From CAWAYR01 sp050250875 (lineage in GTDB: Bacteria; Acidobacteriota; Vicinamibacteria; Vicinamibacterales; UBA2999): a stretch of 64,000 nucleotides of DNA. Below the pieces are notes generated by a model that did no database searches, had not been told where the DNA came from, and saw only the letters and a list, made by a program, of their open reading frames with translations. The position numbers were made by a program, and so were the translations under genes. The DNA lies in assembly GCA_050250875.1 (NCBI GenBank), contig JBFWNV010000002.1, positions 62,001-126,000 of the forward strand, in the 5' to 3' direction. Within the stretch, counting starts at the first letter, position 1; the number at the start of each line of letters is the position of its first letter. Of the stretch, positions 57,798 through 64,000 are shown one piece after another.

Positions 57798-58388
57798 GTG
57801 GAGGAAGAGGAGGACGCGATGCGCCCGCCGGTGCCTGGCACGCAGTTCACCTACGCCGACTTCCTGCTCTTCCCCGACGACGGGAAGCGGCACGAGATCA
57901 TCGACGGGGAGCACTACGTGACGCCGTCGCCGAATCGCCGCCACCAGCGGCTGGTCGGCCGGCTGTTCCTGGCCATCGGGCGATACCTGTCCGACCATCC
58001 CGCGTGCGGCGAGGTGTTCGTCGCGCCGTTCGACGTGGTCCTGTCGTTTCGCGACGTGGTCGAGCCCGACCTGTTGTTCATCGCCGCCGATCAGGTGGAC
58101 ATCCTCACCGAGAAGAACGTGCAGGGGCCGCCGGCCCTCGTCGTCGAAGTGCTCTCTCCAGGCACCCGCAAGAAGGACGCGCAGATCAAGCGGCGGGCGT
58201 TCGAGCGCACCGGCGTCCGCGAGTACTGGCTCGTCGATCCCGAGCTCGACCTGGTGCAGGTCTTTCGTCGATCGGCCGAGGGCACGCTGCTGCGCACCGC
58301 CGAGCTGACCGCGGAAGACGGCCACGAGCTGACGACGCCGTTCCTGCCGGGGTGCGCGATTCCGCTGCGCGACCTGTTTCGCGAGTAG
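57798..58388 (+). CDS. Uma2 family endonuclease
   Basis: This 196-residue protein is a complete PD-(D/E)xK-type Uma2 nuclease: FTYADFLLFPDDGKRHEIID at the start, VVEPDLLFIAADQ (catalytic Asp), ALVVEVLSPGTRKKDAQIK (Glu and Lys), then VREYWLVDPELD. The biological role of Uma2 proteins is unclear; they are abundant in cyanobacteria and Acidobacteria. The GTG lies six bases after a -10 box. It is one of three family members here. Confidence 0.85.
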   Translation: MEEEEDAMRPPVPGTQFTYADFLLFPDDGKRHEIIDGEHYVTPSPNRRHQRLVGRLFLAIGRYLSDHPACGEVFVAPFDVVLSFRDVVEPDLLFIAADQVDILTEKNVQGPPALVVEVLSPGTRKKDAQIKRRAFERTGVREYWLVDPELDLVQVFRRSAEGTLLRTAELTAEDGHELTTPFLPGCAIPLRDLFRE

Positions 58389-58398
58389 CCGCGGCCGC

Positions 58399-59304
58399 TC
58401 ACCAGCCGGCGCCGCGCTTCTGCTTCGGCAGGCGGATGCGTCCGCCGGGATCGACGGCGCTGACCAGCACGCGCCGCACCCGATCCTGATACGACGACGG
58501 GCCGATGCCGATGCCGGTGACCGACGGCGGATCCCACCACTCGTCGCCAGGCGTGACGCGGTAGTCCACCGAGCCCATGGCGCCGTGCAGCGCCACCTTG
58601 AACTGGTCGAGGCGCTTCCGCTTGCCGCGATCCGACGAGACGGTGACCGGCGTGTCGAAGCGGAACCACAGCACGTGGTTGCCGGCGGCGATCTCGCGGA
58701 CGTCGTCCCACGGCACGAACGCTTCGGCCCGCAGTCCCTCCACGCAGCCGCCCCAGGCGCGCCACAGCGCGTGCGCGTCGGGCCCGGGGAATTCGGGGAC
58801 GCCGAGCCGACGCGTGAACGACGGCGCGGCCTCGCCGAAGCGATACACGTGGATGCCGTCGCGCCCGAAGGTCATCACGAAGAAGCTCTTCGCGTCCACG
58901 TCGTAGAGGGTGGCCGTCCAGGCCAGCCGGCCGCCGGCGGCGAACAGCCTGTCGATGTCGCGGCGGGCCCGTTGGCCGTCTTCGCCGAGGATGACGAGCT
59001 GCCGGGCGGCCTGTGACAGCGCCAGCTGGTTGCTCGGGTCGAGGGCCAGCGCCCGGTCGGCGAGGGCCAGCGCCGCCTCGTTGAGGTCAGCCAGCGCGTC
59101 CTGATGCGTCCACAGCGTGGCGTCGAACCCGTCCCACCAGTCGGTGCGCGGCCGGGTGACGTTCAGTGCCTGTGCATCCGTGGTCAGGCGGTAGCTGTCG
59201 CCGTTCAGGGACGCCGGGTCACATGTGAGCCCTTGCGCAGCGGCGGCAGAGGCTGAGAAGCCGAGGCTGGCGAGCACGACAGCGGCGAAGGACAGGCGGA
59301 GCAT
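58399..59304 (-). CDS. exported protein of unknown function
   Basis: This 301-residue protein has a signal peptide (MLRLSFAAVVLASLGFSASAAAAQ). Residues about 65-110 are helical and could be a TPR-like unit (ALALADRALALDPSNQLALSQAARQLV). The remaining two thirds are beta-rich without a motif I recognise. It converges on the Uma2 gene with 10 bases between stops. No function is assigned. Confidence 0.65.
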   Translation of the reverse strand: MLRLSFAAVVLASLGFSASAAAAQGLTCDPASLNGDSYRLTTDAQALNVTRPRTDWWDGFDATLWTHQDALADLNEAALALADRALALDPSNQLALSQAARQLVILGEDGQRARRDIDRLFAAGGRLAWTATLYDVDAKSFFVMTFGRDGIHVYRFGEAAPSFTRRLGVPEFPGPDAHALWRAWGGCVEGLRAEAFVPWDDVREIAAGNHVLWFRFDTPVTVSSDRGKRKRLDQFKVALHGAMGSVDYRVTPGDEWWDPPSVTGIGIGPSSYQDRVRRVLVSAVDPGGRIRLPKQKRGAGW

Positions 59305-59380
59305 CGGGCACCTCCTGCCCCCATGTCTAGCGAGCCCCGTGCCAACGCTCGTCGGCGGTTCAGCCGGCCGGTCTCGCGCT

Positions 59381-59545
59381 AGTGGCCTGTACCGGCTGAA
59401 GCAGTGCTGATTGCCGGAGCGCGGCGCCCGGATCGCAAGGCGCGAGGAGGGAGCATATTGGCCGATATGTGAGCGACGAGCAACGCCGCGAGGCGGGATG
59501 CCCCGCCCGGCAGGCAGTATTGCTTCGGCCGGTGCAGGCCACTAG
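59381..59545. mobile_element. MITE-like element, copy 2
   Basis: This 165-bp element begins CTAGTGGCCTGTACCGGCTG and, read from the other end, CTAGTGGCCTGCACCGGCCG; 18 of 20 terminal bases match and pairing extends to about 35. Its outer edges are perfect CTAG on both sides, suggesting a CTAG target duplication. Internal blocks GCGCGGCGCCCG, GAGCAACGCCG and CGGGATGCCCCGC match copy 1 in the opposite orientation. It encodes no protein and lies 26 bases ahead of the hydrolase start. Confidence 0.75.
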
Positions 59546-59570
59546 ACTGCCGGACTCGGGAGGGCTCGCC

Positions 59571-60482
59571 ATGCGGACTGCCGTGATCGCCGTTGCCATC
59601 GCCCTGGTTGCCTCGACCATCGCCTCCGCGCAGACGGCGGCGGAGTGGGCAGCCGTCGTCGCCAACGAGGTGCGCGTCGCCCCCGGCATCACCTACCTGA
59701 CCGCCAGCAACTGGGACGCGAAGCTCGACGTCTACCGGCCGGCCACGCCAGGTCCGCATCCGACACTGCTGCACATTCACGGTGGCGGCTGGACCGGGGG
59801 CTCGCGCGAGAGCGTCGTGCTGCGGGCGCTGCCGTTCGTGCAGATGGGATTTGCGGTGGTGAACGTGTCGTATCGGCTCGCCCGGGTGGCGCCGGCACCG
59901 GCCGCGGTCGAGGACTGCCTGTGCGCGCTGAAGTGGATCGCGCAGAACGCCAAAGAGTACGAGTTCGATCTCACCCGCGTCGCCGTCACCGGCTACTCCG
60001 CCGGCGGCCATCTGGCGCTCACCACCGGCATGGTGCCGGCCAGTGCCGGCCTCGATCGCCAGTGCCCGGGAGCCCCGCTGCCCCAGGTGGCAGCCGTCGT
60101 GAACTGGTACGGCATCACCGACGTGAACGACCTGCTCGAGGGCGCCAACCAGCGCGTCTATGCCGTGACGTGGCTCGGCAGCCTCGAGGCGCGGGACACC
60201 CTCGCTCGCCGGTTGTCGCCGTTGACCTACGTGCGGCGCGACCTGCCACCCGTGCTGACCATCCACGGCGACGCGGATCCGACCGTGCCCTACAACCACG
60301 GCACCCGGCTGCACGCGGCGCTGCAGAGTGCCGGCGCGGCCAGCGAACTCGTGACGATTCCGCAGGGCCGACACGGCAACTTCCCGCGCGACCAGCAACT
60401 GCGAGCGATGCAGGCCGTGCGTGCGTTCCTGGTGAAGCACGGCGTGCTGCGGGCGAGCCCGTCGAGCACTGCCAGGCCCTGA
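59571..60482 (+). CDS. exported alpha/beta hydrolase (esterase-lipase type)
   Basis: This 303-residue protein has a signal peptide (MRTAVIAVAIALVASTIASA) and an alpha/beta hydrolase fold. The oxyanion-hole HGGGW is near residue 66, the nucleophile GYSAGG near 143, an Asp in ADPTVPY near 242 and the His in GRHGNF near 265. It could be a carboxylesterase. GGGAGG precedes the ATG by eight bases, so the frame upstream of it (inside the MITE-like element) is not used. Confidence 0.85.
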   Translation: MRTAVIAVAIALVASTIASAQTAAEWAAVVANEVRVAPGITYLTASNWDAKLDVYRPATPGPHPTLLHIHGGGWTGGSRESVVLRALPFVQMGFAVVNVSYRLARVAPAPAAVEDCLCALKWIAQNAKEYEFDLTRVAVTGYSAGGHLALTTGMVPASAGLDRQCPGAPLPQVAAVVNWYGITDVNDLLEGANQRVYAVTWLGSLEARDTLARRLSPLTYVRRDLPPVLTIHGDADPTVPYNHGTRLHAALQSAGAASELVTIPQGRHGNFPRDQQLRAMQAVRAFLVKHGVLRASPSSTARP

Positions 60483-60600
60483 CGGCAGGCGTCTGACGCG
60501 TCGCCTGGCCGGGCCCGTTCAATCGAGCCTGGTCTGGTTGCTGATCTGCAGATCCCACCCGCGGGGCCATGGCCATCGCGGGCCCGGCGATTATAGACGC

Positions 60601-60816
60601 CTAGCGCAGCGCTTCGAACTCGTCGGACGACACGCCGAGCTGGCGCAGAATCTTGAAGAACAGCGGCGGTCCGATCGACTTCCCGCCGTGAACGGGAATA
60701 GTGACCGCGCGACCGTCTGGATGGATCCAGCGTTCGTGGCTACCGGCCTGGCGGCGCTTCACGAACCCGAGGTGAGAGGCAACCCGCTGAAAGTCTCGTG
60801 CCGTCGCACTAGGCAC
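60601..60816 (-). CDS. hicA: HicA family mRNA interferase toxin
   Basis: This 71-residue toxin has the HicA double-stranded-RNA-binding-like fold with the catalytic His in GSHERWIHPDG and the following VTIPVHGGKSIGPPLFFKIL. HicA cleaves mRNA when not bound by HicB. The GTG start overlaps the hicB stop by eight bases, so antitoxin is made first. Confidence 0.85.
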   Translation of the reverse strand: MPSATARDFQRVASHLGFVKRRQAGSHERWIHPDGRAVTIPVHGGKSIGPPLFFKILRQLGVSSDEFEALR

Positions 60817-61018
60817 TCACGACCTCGGTCGTGTCGGCGGGCAGCGCCTCGCCGCGGGCGGCGTATTCTTCGGCAATCATCGCGAAGACGTCGCGCAACT
60901 CCGCGAGAGCGGCCTCCCGGGTCGGCATCAGCGCGTAGCCGCCCGGCAGCGAGGGAATCTCTGCCACCCACCCGTCGTCCTGCCGATACAGGACGATCTT
61001 GTAGTCGTCCAACTGCAT
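60809..61018 (-). CDS. hicB: HicB family antitoxin
   Basis: This 69-residue protein is a degraded RNase-H-like HicB domain (YKIVLYRQDDGWVAEIPSLPGG, PTREAALAELRDVFA). It would block HicA. It lacks the C-terminal DNA-binding helix of long HicB proteins, so autoregulation is uncertain. The ATG at 61018 lies six bases after TATACT, favouring it over the GTG two codons earlier. Confidence 0.82.
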   Translation of the reverse strand: MQLDDYKIVLYRQDDGWVAEIPSLPGGYALMPTREAALAELRDVFAMIAEEYAARGEALPADTTEVVSA

Positions 61019-61024
61019 GCGCAC

Positions 61025-61030
61025 AGTATA
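61025..61030 (-). promoter_or_regulatory. -10-like box for leaderless hicBA mRNA
   Basis: On the minus strand TATACT is followed by six bases (GTGCGC) and the hicB ATG. The same spacing occurs at four other genes in the window. Confidence 0.4.
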
Positions 61031-61153
61031 GGCCTCTGGCGTGCCTGGAGCGAGGGGACGCCCCGCTCGAAAACATCAGCGAACCTCGGTTTCGGGATAC
61101 CAGGACGCCAAGCCGGGTCAGCACGTAGACGTCGACGGCCCGACCGGCGCATC

Positions 61154-62320
61154 ATGGGGCCGCCCATGGGCGACCCCGCCCGCCTCCGCGTCATCGACGT
61201 TCTGCGCGGACTGATCATGGTCCTGATGGCGCTCGACCACGTCGGGTTGATGGTCGGGCGGTTTCACTCCCAGGAAATGTGGGCCGGCGCCTGGAGGCGC
61301 TACTCGAGCGCGGTGCCGTTCCTGACCCGCTTCGTCACCCATTTCTGCGCGCCGGGCTTCTTCCTGCTGATGGGCGCGGGCGTGGCGCTGATGGCCGATG
61401 CGCGAGCACGGCAGGGGTGGTCCGGGCCGCGCATCGCGCGCGCCATCGCGATTCGCGGGCTGCTGCTCATCCTGGTGGCGACGTTCCTGGAAGTGCCGGC
61501 GTTCCTCATCGCCACGCTCAGTGGTCCGCCGCTCGGCGACAACCAGGACTTCGCGATTCCCGGCACCCCGGAGCGGCGCTGGGTGCTCACGGTGCTCGCC
61601 GCGCTCGGTGCGTCGATGACACTCGGCGCGCTGTTCATCCGAGCCCGGTCGGCGGTATGGGCGGGCCTGGCCGCGGCCGCCATCCTCGGCACGGCGCTGA
61701 CCACGCCGGGGCCGGAACATGTCGACACGCCGTACGGATTCCTGCGGTCGCTCCTGTTCCTGTCGCGATGGAGCCACGGCGTGTGGTCGCAGTATCCGCT
61801 GGTGCCGTGGTTCGGCATGGCGGCACTCGGAGTGCTGCTGGGGCGCTCGCTGGTCGCCGACCGCGGACGCACCTGGCGGGCCCTGCCGTGGGTGGGCGCC
61901 GCGGCAGTGGCCGTGGCGCTGATGCTGCGTGGTACCGGCGGCTTCGGCAACCTGCGATCGCCGCGCGACGGCTCGTGGATCGAGTTTCTGAACCTCATCA
62001 AGTACCCGCCGTCGCTGGTCTTCACGCTGCTGATGGTCGGCGGCAACCTGCTGGCGCTGGCCGCCATCGAACGCGTGCGGCTCTGGACGACCGCGCCGGG
62101 CCGCCTCCTGGAAGTGCTCGGCCGGGCCCCGCTCGCCTTCTACATCGCCCACCTGTGGCTGTTCGCCGCGATCGGCGTCATCGGGTTCCGGCAGGGGACC
62201 ACCTACACCGTGGTCTACGCCATCTGGATGGCCGGCCTCGTGCCGCTGTACGCCATCACCCGCTGGTATGGGGCGTTCGTGGACGCCAGACCGGCGGGGT
62301 CGCGGTGGCGGTACTTCTGA
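61154..62320 (+). CDS. DUF1624-type membrane acyltransferase
   Basis: This 388-residue protein has the opening RVIDVLRGLIMVLMALDHVG, the catalytic-His-bearing helix of the DUF1624 / heparan-glucosaminide acetyltransferase-like family, and about ten membrane helices. An ATG at 61166 is an alternative start. It is a second family member with 25321-26472, and the two are in different contexts. The acceptor is unknown. Confidence 0.85.
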   Translation: MGPPMGDPARLRVIDVLRGLIMVLMALDHVGLMVGRFHSQEMWAGAWRRYSSAVPFLTRFVTHFCAPGFFLLMGAGVALMADARARQGWSGPRIARAIAIRGLLLILVATFLEVPAFLIATLSGPPLGDNQDFAIPGTPERRWVLTVLAALGASMTLGALFIRARSAVWAGLAAAAILGTALTTPGPEHVDTPYGFLRSLLFLSRWSHGVWSQYPLVPWFGMAALGVLLGRSLVADRGRTWRALPWVGAAAVAVALMLRGTGGFGNLRSPRDGSWIEFLNLIKYPPSLVFTLLMVGGNLLALAAIERVRLWTTAPGRLLEVLGRAPLAFYIAHLWLFAAIGVIGFRQGTTYTVVYAIWMAGLVPLYAITRWYGAFVDARPAGSRWRYF

Positions 62321-62365
62321 TCGCGACCGGACCGGACGTGGGCCGGAGCGTCCTGCCGTCGCCGC

Positions 62366-63283
62366 TCAGGCGAGATCGATGCTGAAGATGTAGCCGGTGT
62401 GCGGGCTCTCCCCGCCCTTCCACCCCGGGTGGATGCCGGCATCACAACTGATCAGCCGGCCGTCGTGCCACACCAGGCCGTGCGGGTCGCACGACCCGGG
62501 CTCGAGTTCCACCGTCATCAGCAGCTGCCCGGTCTTGCCGTCGTACTTGTTAAGGCCGGCGCTTCCGGTGGCGTAGCTGGTGCTGCTGGTCCCGGTCACG
62601 ACCCAGATGTGCCCATGGTCGTCGAAGGCCACGTCGTGCAGGCGCGGCCGCTCGGTCGAGCCGACCCGTATCAGGACCTCGGGCACCCAGGTCGCGGGAT
62701 CGACACGCAGGATGCCGCCGAGCCGGAGCGCCGCGATCCACAGCTTGCCGTCGTGCCACTTCACGCCGTGGCAGCCGCCGCCCTTGCCGTCGAGGCTGAG
62801 CGGAATCTGCCGGTGGCTGATCTGCCTGGACTCCAGATCCACCTGAAGGATGCCGTACGGCTCGGCGTTGGCGCCCATCCAGATGCAGCCGTTGCCGTAG
62901 GCCATCCCCGACGTGTTCCGCGATCGGGTGTTCACGGTCCGAAGCAGCGTCCCCTTCCAGTCCACGAGCCATGCCGCCTCGTCGGGGTCGGGGGCTGCCG
63001 GCAACTGATACGTCGACGCGCTCTGGGGGGTGACCTTCTGCTGGCCGATCCACAGGCCGCCCGGCGCATCCGTCATCACCGCCAGCGCATTGGGATACAG
63101 GCCTGGTGACTTGAACATCCGGGTCGTCTTCGCCACCCGGCGGGGCACACCGCGGCCCGCTGCCGCGCCTTGACGTGCCACTGCGATGGCCGCCGAGCCG
63201 AGGGGTAACGCCAGACCGGCCGCACCAACGGCCGCGCCCTTCAGAAATCCGCGACGACCGACCCGGCGACGACTCGTGGTCAT
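62366..63283 (-). CDS. Tat-exported beta-propeller protein
   Basis: This 305-residue protein has a twin-arginine signal (RRVGRRGFLKGAAVGAAG) and a propeller with repeated LWI/HGLVWHDG motifs (GGLWIGQQKV, KWHDGKLWIAALRL, GHIWVVTGTS, GLVWHDGRLISCD). It resembles SMP-30 or virginiamycin-B-lyase-like propellers. GGGAGG six bases before the ATG sets the start. It may be a periplasmic binding or hydrolase protein; no catalytic residues could be assigned. Confidence 0.75.
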   Translation of the reverse strand: MTTSRRRVGRRGFLKGAAVGAAGLALPLGSAAIAVARQGAAAGRGVPRRVAKTTRMFKSPGLYPNALAVMTDAPGGLWIGQQKVTPQSASTYQLPAAPDPDEAAWLVDWKGTLLRTVNTRSRNTSGMAYGNGCIWMGANAEPYGILQVDLESRQISHRQIPLSLDGKGGGCHGVKWHDGKLWIAALRLGGILRVDPATWVPEVLIRVGSTERPRLHDVAFDDHGHIWVVTGTSSTSYATGSAGLNKYDGKTGQLLMTVELEPGSCDPHGLVWHDGRLISCDAGIHPGWKGGESPHTGYIFSIDLA

Positions 63284-63534
63284 GTGTCCCTCCCAGCGGC
63301 GTTCCGTCCGTCCGCCACCCCAGCGACGGCGCATCATACTGCGGGCGACGCCGGACCTCGCGCCGATCTGGTGGCCCGTCTGGCGGTTGCGGATTCTGCC
63401 GTGCGCGTTGCCTCGGCACGCGGCAGCCGCTGCGACGCCTGCTGACTGCGGAGCTGAGGCGCCGCCCCACACCGACCCGATTCGGGCCGAATCCCCGGCA
63501 GTCGCCAAGCGGCACGCGTCTCGCTCTGGCCCGC

Positions 63535-63540
63535 TACAAT
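63535..63540 (+). promoter_or_regulatory. -10-like box for leaderless Uma2 mRNA
   Basis: TACAAT is followed by six bases (GCCCTC) and the GTG start of the Uma2 gene at 63547, the same spacing and box as the pxpA-like gene. Confidence 0.5.
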
Positions 63541-63546
63541 GCCCTC

Positions 63547-64000
63547 GTGTCCGGGAGCGACCCCGTGCGGCCACCTGCCTCCGACCTGCGCTTCACCTAC
63601 GACGACTTGGTCCACTTTCCCGACGACGGGAAACGGCACGAGCTGATCGACGGGGAGCACGTCGTGACCGCATCCCCGAACACGAAACACCAATCGATCG
63701 TGCTGGCCCTGGGCAGCACGCTGCGGGCGCACGTGCGCGCCTGCGGCCTGGGCCGCGTGTTCGTCGCCCCCTTCGACGTCGTCTTCTCCGCCTTCGACGT
63801 CGTCGAGCCTGATCTGCTGTTCGTCTCGACGGCGCGCCAGGAGGGCGTTCTGACGGCCGCCAATGTCCAGGGGGCACCGGACCTCGTGGTCGAGGTGGGC
63901 TCGTCGTCCACACGCAAGCGCGACGAGACGATCAAACGCCGGCTCTACGAGCGCTTCGGCGTCAGTGAGTACTGGGTCATCGACCCCGAACTCGACGAGA
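63547..64000 (+). CDS. Uma2 family endonuclease (3' end missing)
   Basis: This is the first 151 residues of a third Uma2 protein, cut by the window edge. It has FTYDDLVHFPDDGKRHELID, VVEPDLLFVSTARQ, and LVVEVGSSSTRKRDETIKRR before VSEYWVIDPELDE. It is similar to but not a copy of the protein at 57798. The GTG is preceded by a -10 box at six bases, implying a leaderless mRNA. Confidence 0.85.
   Translation, partial: MSGSDPVRPPASDLRFTYDDLVHFPDDGKRHELIDGEHVVTASPNTKHQSIVLALGSTLRAHVRACGLGRVFVAPFDVVFSAFDVVEPDLLFVSTARQEGVLTAANVQGAPDLVVEVGSSSTRKRDETIKRRLYERFGVSEYWVIDPELDE

Noticed and set aside
63284..63546. A gene in the gap between the propeller and the last Uma2 gene
   Set aside because: Frames there are short or shadow the neighbours. 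Only a TATGAT box near 63334 for the leftward gene and the TACAAT box for Uma2 stand out.
1..64000. tRNA or rRNA genes
   Set aside because: No T-loop GTTCGANTC-type motif with matching acceptor arms and no rRNA-like stretches were seen on either strand by eye.

Overview
The window is high-GC DNA (roughly 70% by eye) from a Gram-negative bacterium. It most resembles an Acidobacteriota genome of the Vicinamibacteria type. This rests on a PadR regulator paired with a large two-module MacB/FtsX permease of the 'acidobacterial duplicated orphan permease' kind, on many exported enzymes, lipoproteins and outer-membrane beta proteins (DUF5916, DUF481), on several Uma2 nucleases, and on a DUF1501 relic. 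That placement is inference; no rRNA is present. I saw no tRNA, rRNA, CRISPR array, phage or transposase gene.

Layout. 1-1.7 kb (minus): the end of a NagA-like deacetylase and a bacterial deoxyhypusine-synthase-like protein. 1.8-6.6 kb (plus): a sigma-54 activator, an HD-GYP/GAF/GGDEF protein and a flavin reductase. 6.8-7.6 kb (minus): fabI. 7.6-16.4 kb: the arginine locus. argH, a degenerate ArgG-like gene and argR run leftward; argC, argB, argD, a GNAT acetyltransferase, argJ and argF run rightward, with ArgR-like boxes between argR and argC. 16.6-30.7 kb: pxpA-like gene, a possible sigma-54-driven small RNA, an orphan DGQHR protein, M14 and M24 peptidases, an ankyrin protein, a CadC-like regulator, an acyltransferase, OsmC, a catalytically dead amidohydrolase homologue, and padR plus permease. 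30.8-40.4 kb: SRPBCC proteins, PilZ, GNAT, an ECF42-like sigma factor with its DGPF/YCII partner, fhs, an exported methyltransferase and a TolB-propeller/amidohydrolase fusion. 40.4-53.4 kb: a GGDEF-EAL protein, an AraC regulator, lipoproteins, Nudix, amidohydrolase, mscL, DUF481, DUF5916, LysE and ctaA. 53.5-55.9 kb: feoA-feoB-FeoB-associated protein. 56-64 kb: cupin, methyltransferase, DUF1501 pseudogene, Uma2, exported hydrolase, hicBA, a second DUF1624-type acyltransferase, a Tat-exported propeller, and a Uma2 gene running off the end.

How parts work together. The arginine cluster encodes every step from glutamate to citrulline except ArgB's partners in carbamoyl phosphate supply, then ArgH; the ArgG position is filled by a protein that has lost the ATP-pyrophosphatase loop. 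Three proteins (HD-GYP/GGDEF, GGDEF/EAL, PilZ) touch c-di-GMP signalling.

The most striking content is non-coding. (1) Two copies of a 165-168 bp MITE-like element with near-perfect terminal inverted repeats, one forming the whole argC-argB junction. (2) Seven intergenic elements with arms of tandem 7-mers (GGGGCTC or GGGACCA), six of them inverted repeats, each abutting a stop codon. (3) A palindromic repeat inserted in frame inside ctaA. (4) A sigma-54-like promoter followed by a closed stem and a strong hairpin, suggesting a ~110-nt RNA. (5) Five genes with a -10-like box exactly 6 nt before the start codon, implying leaderless mRNAs.
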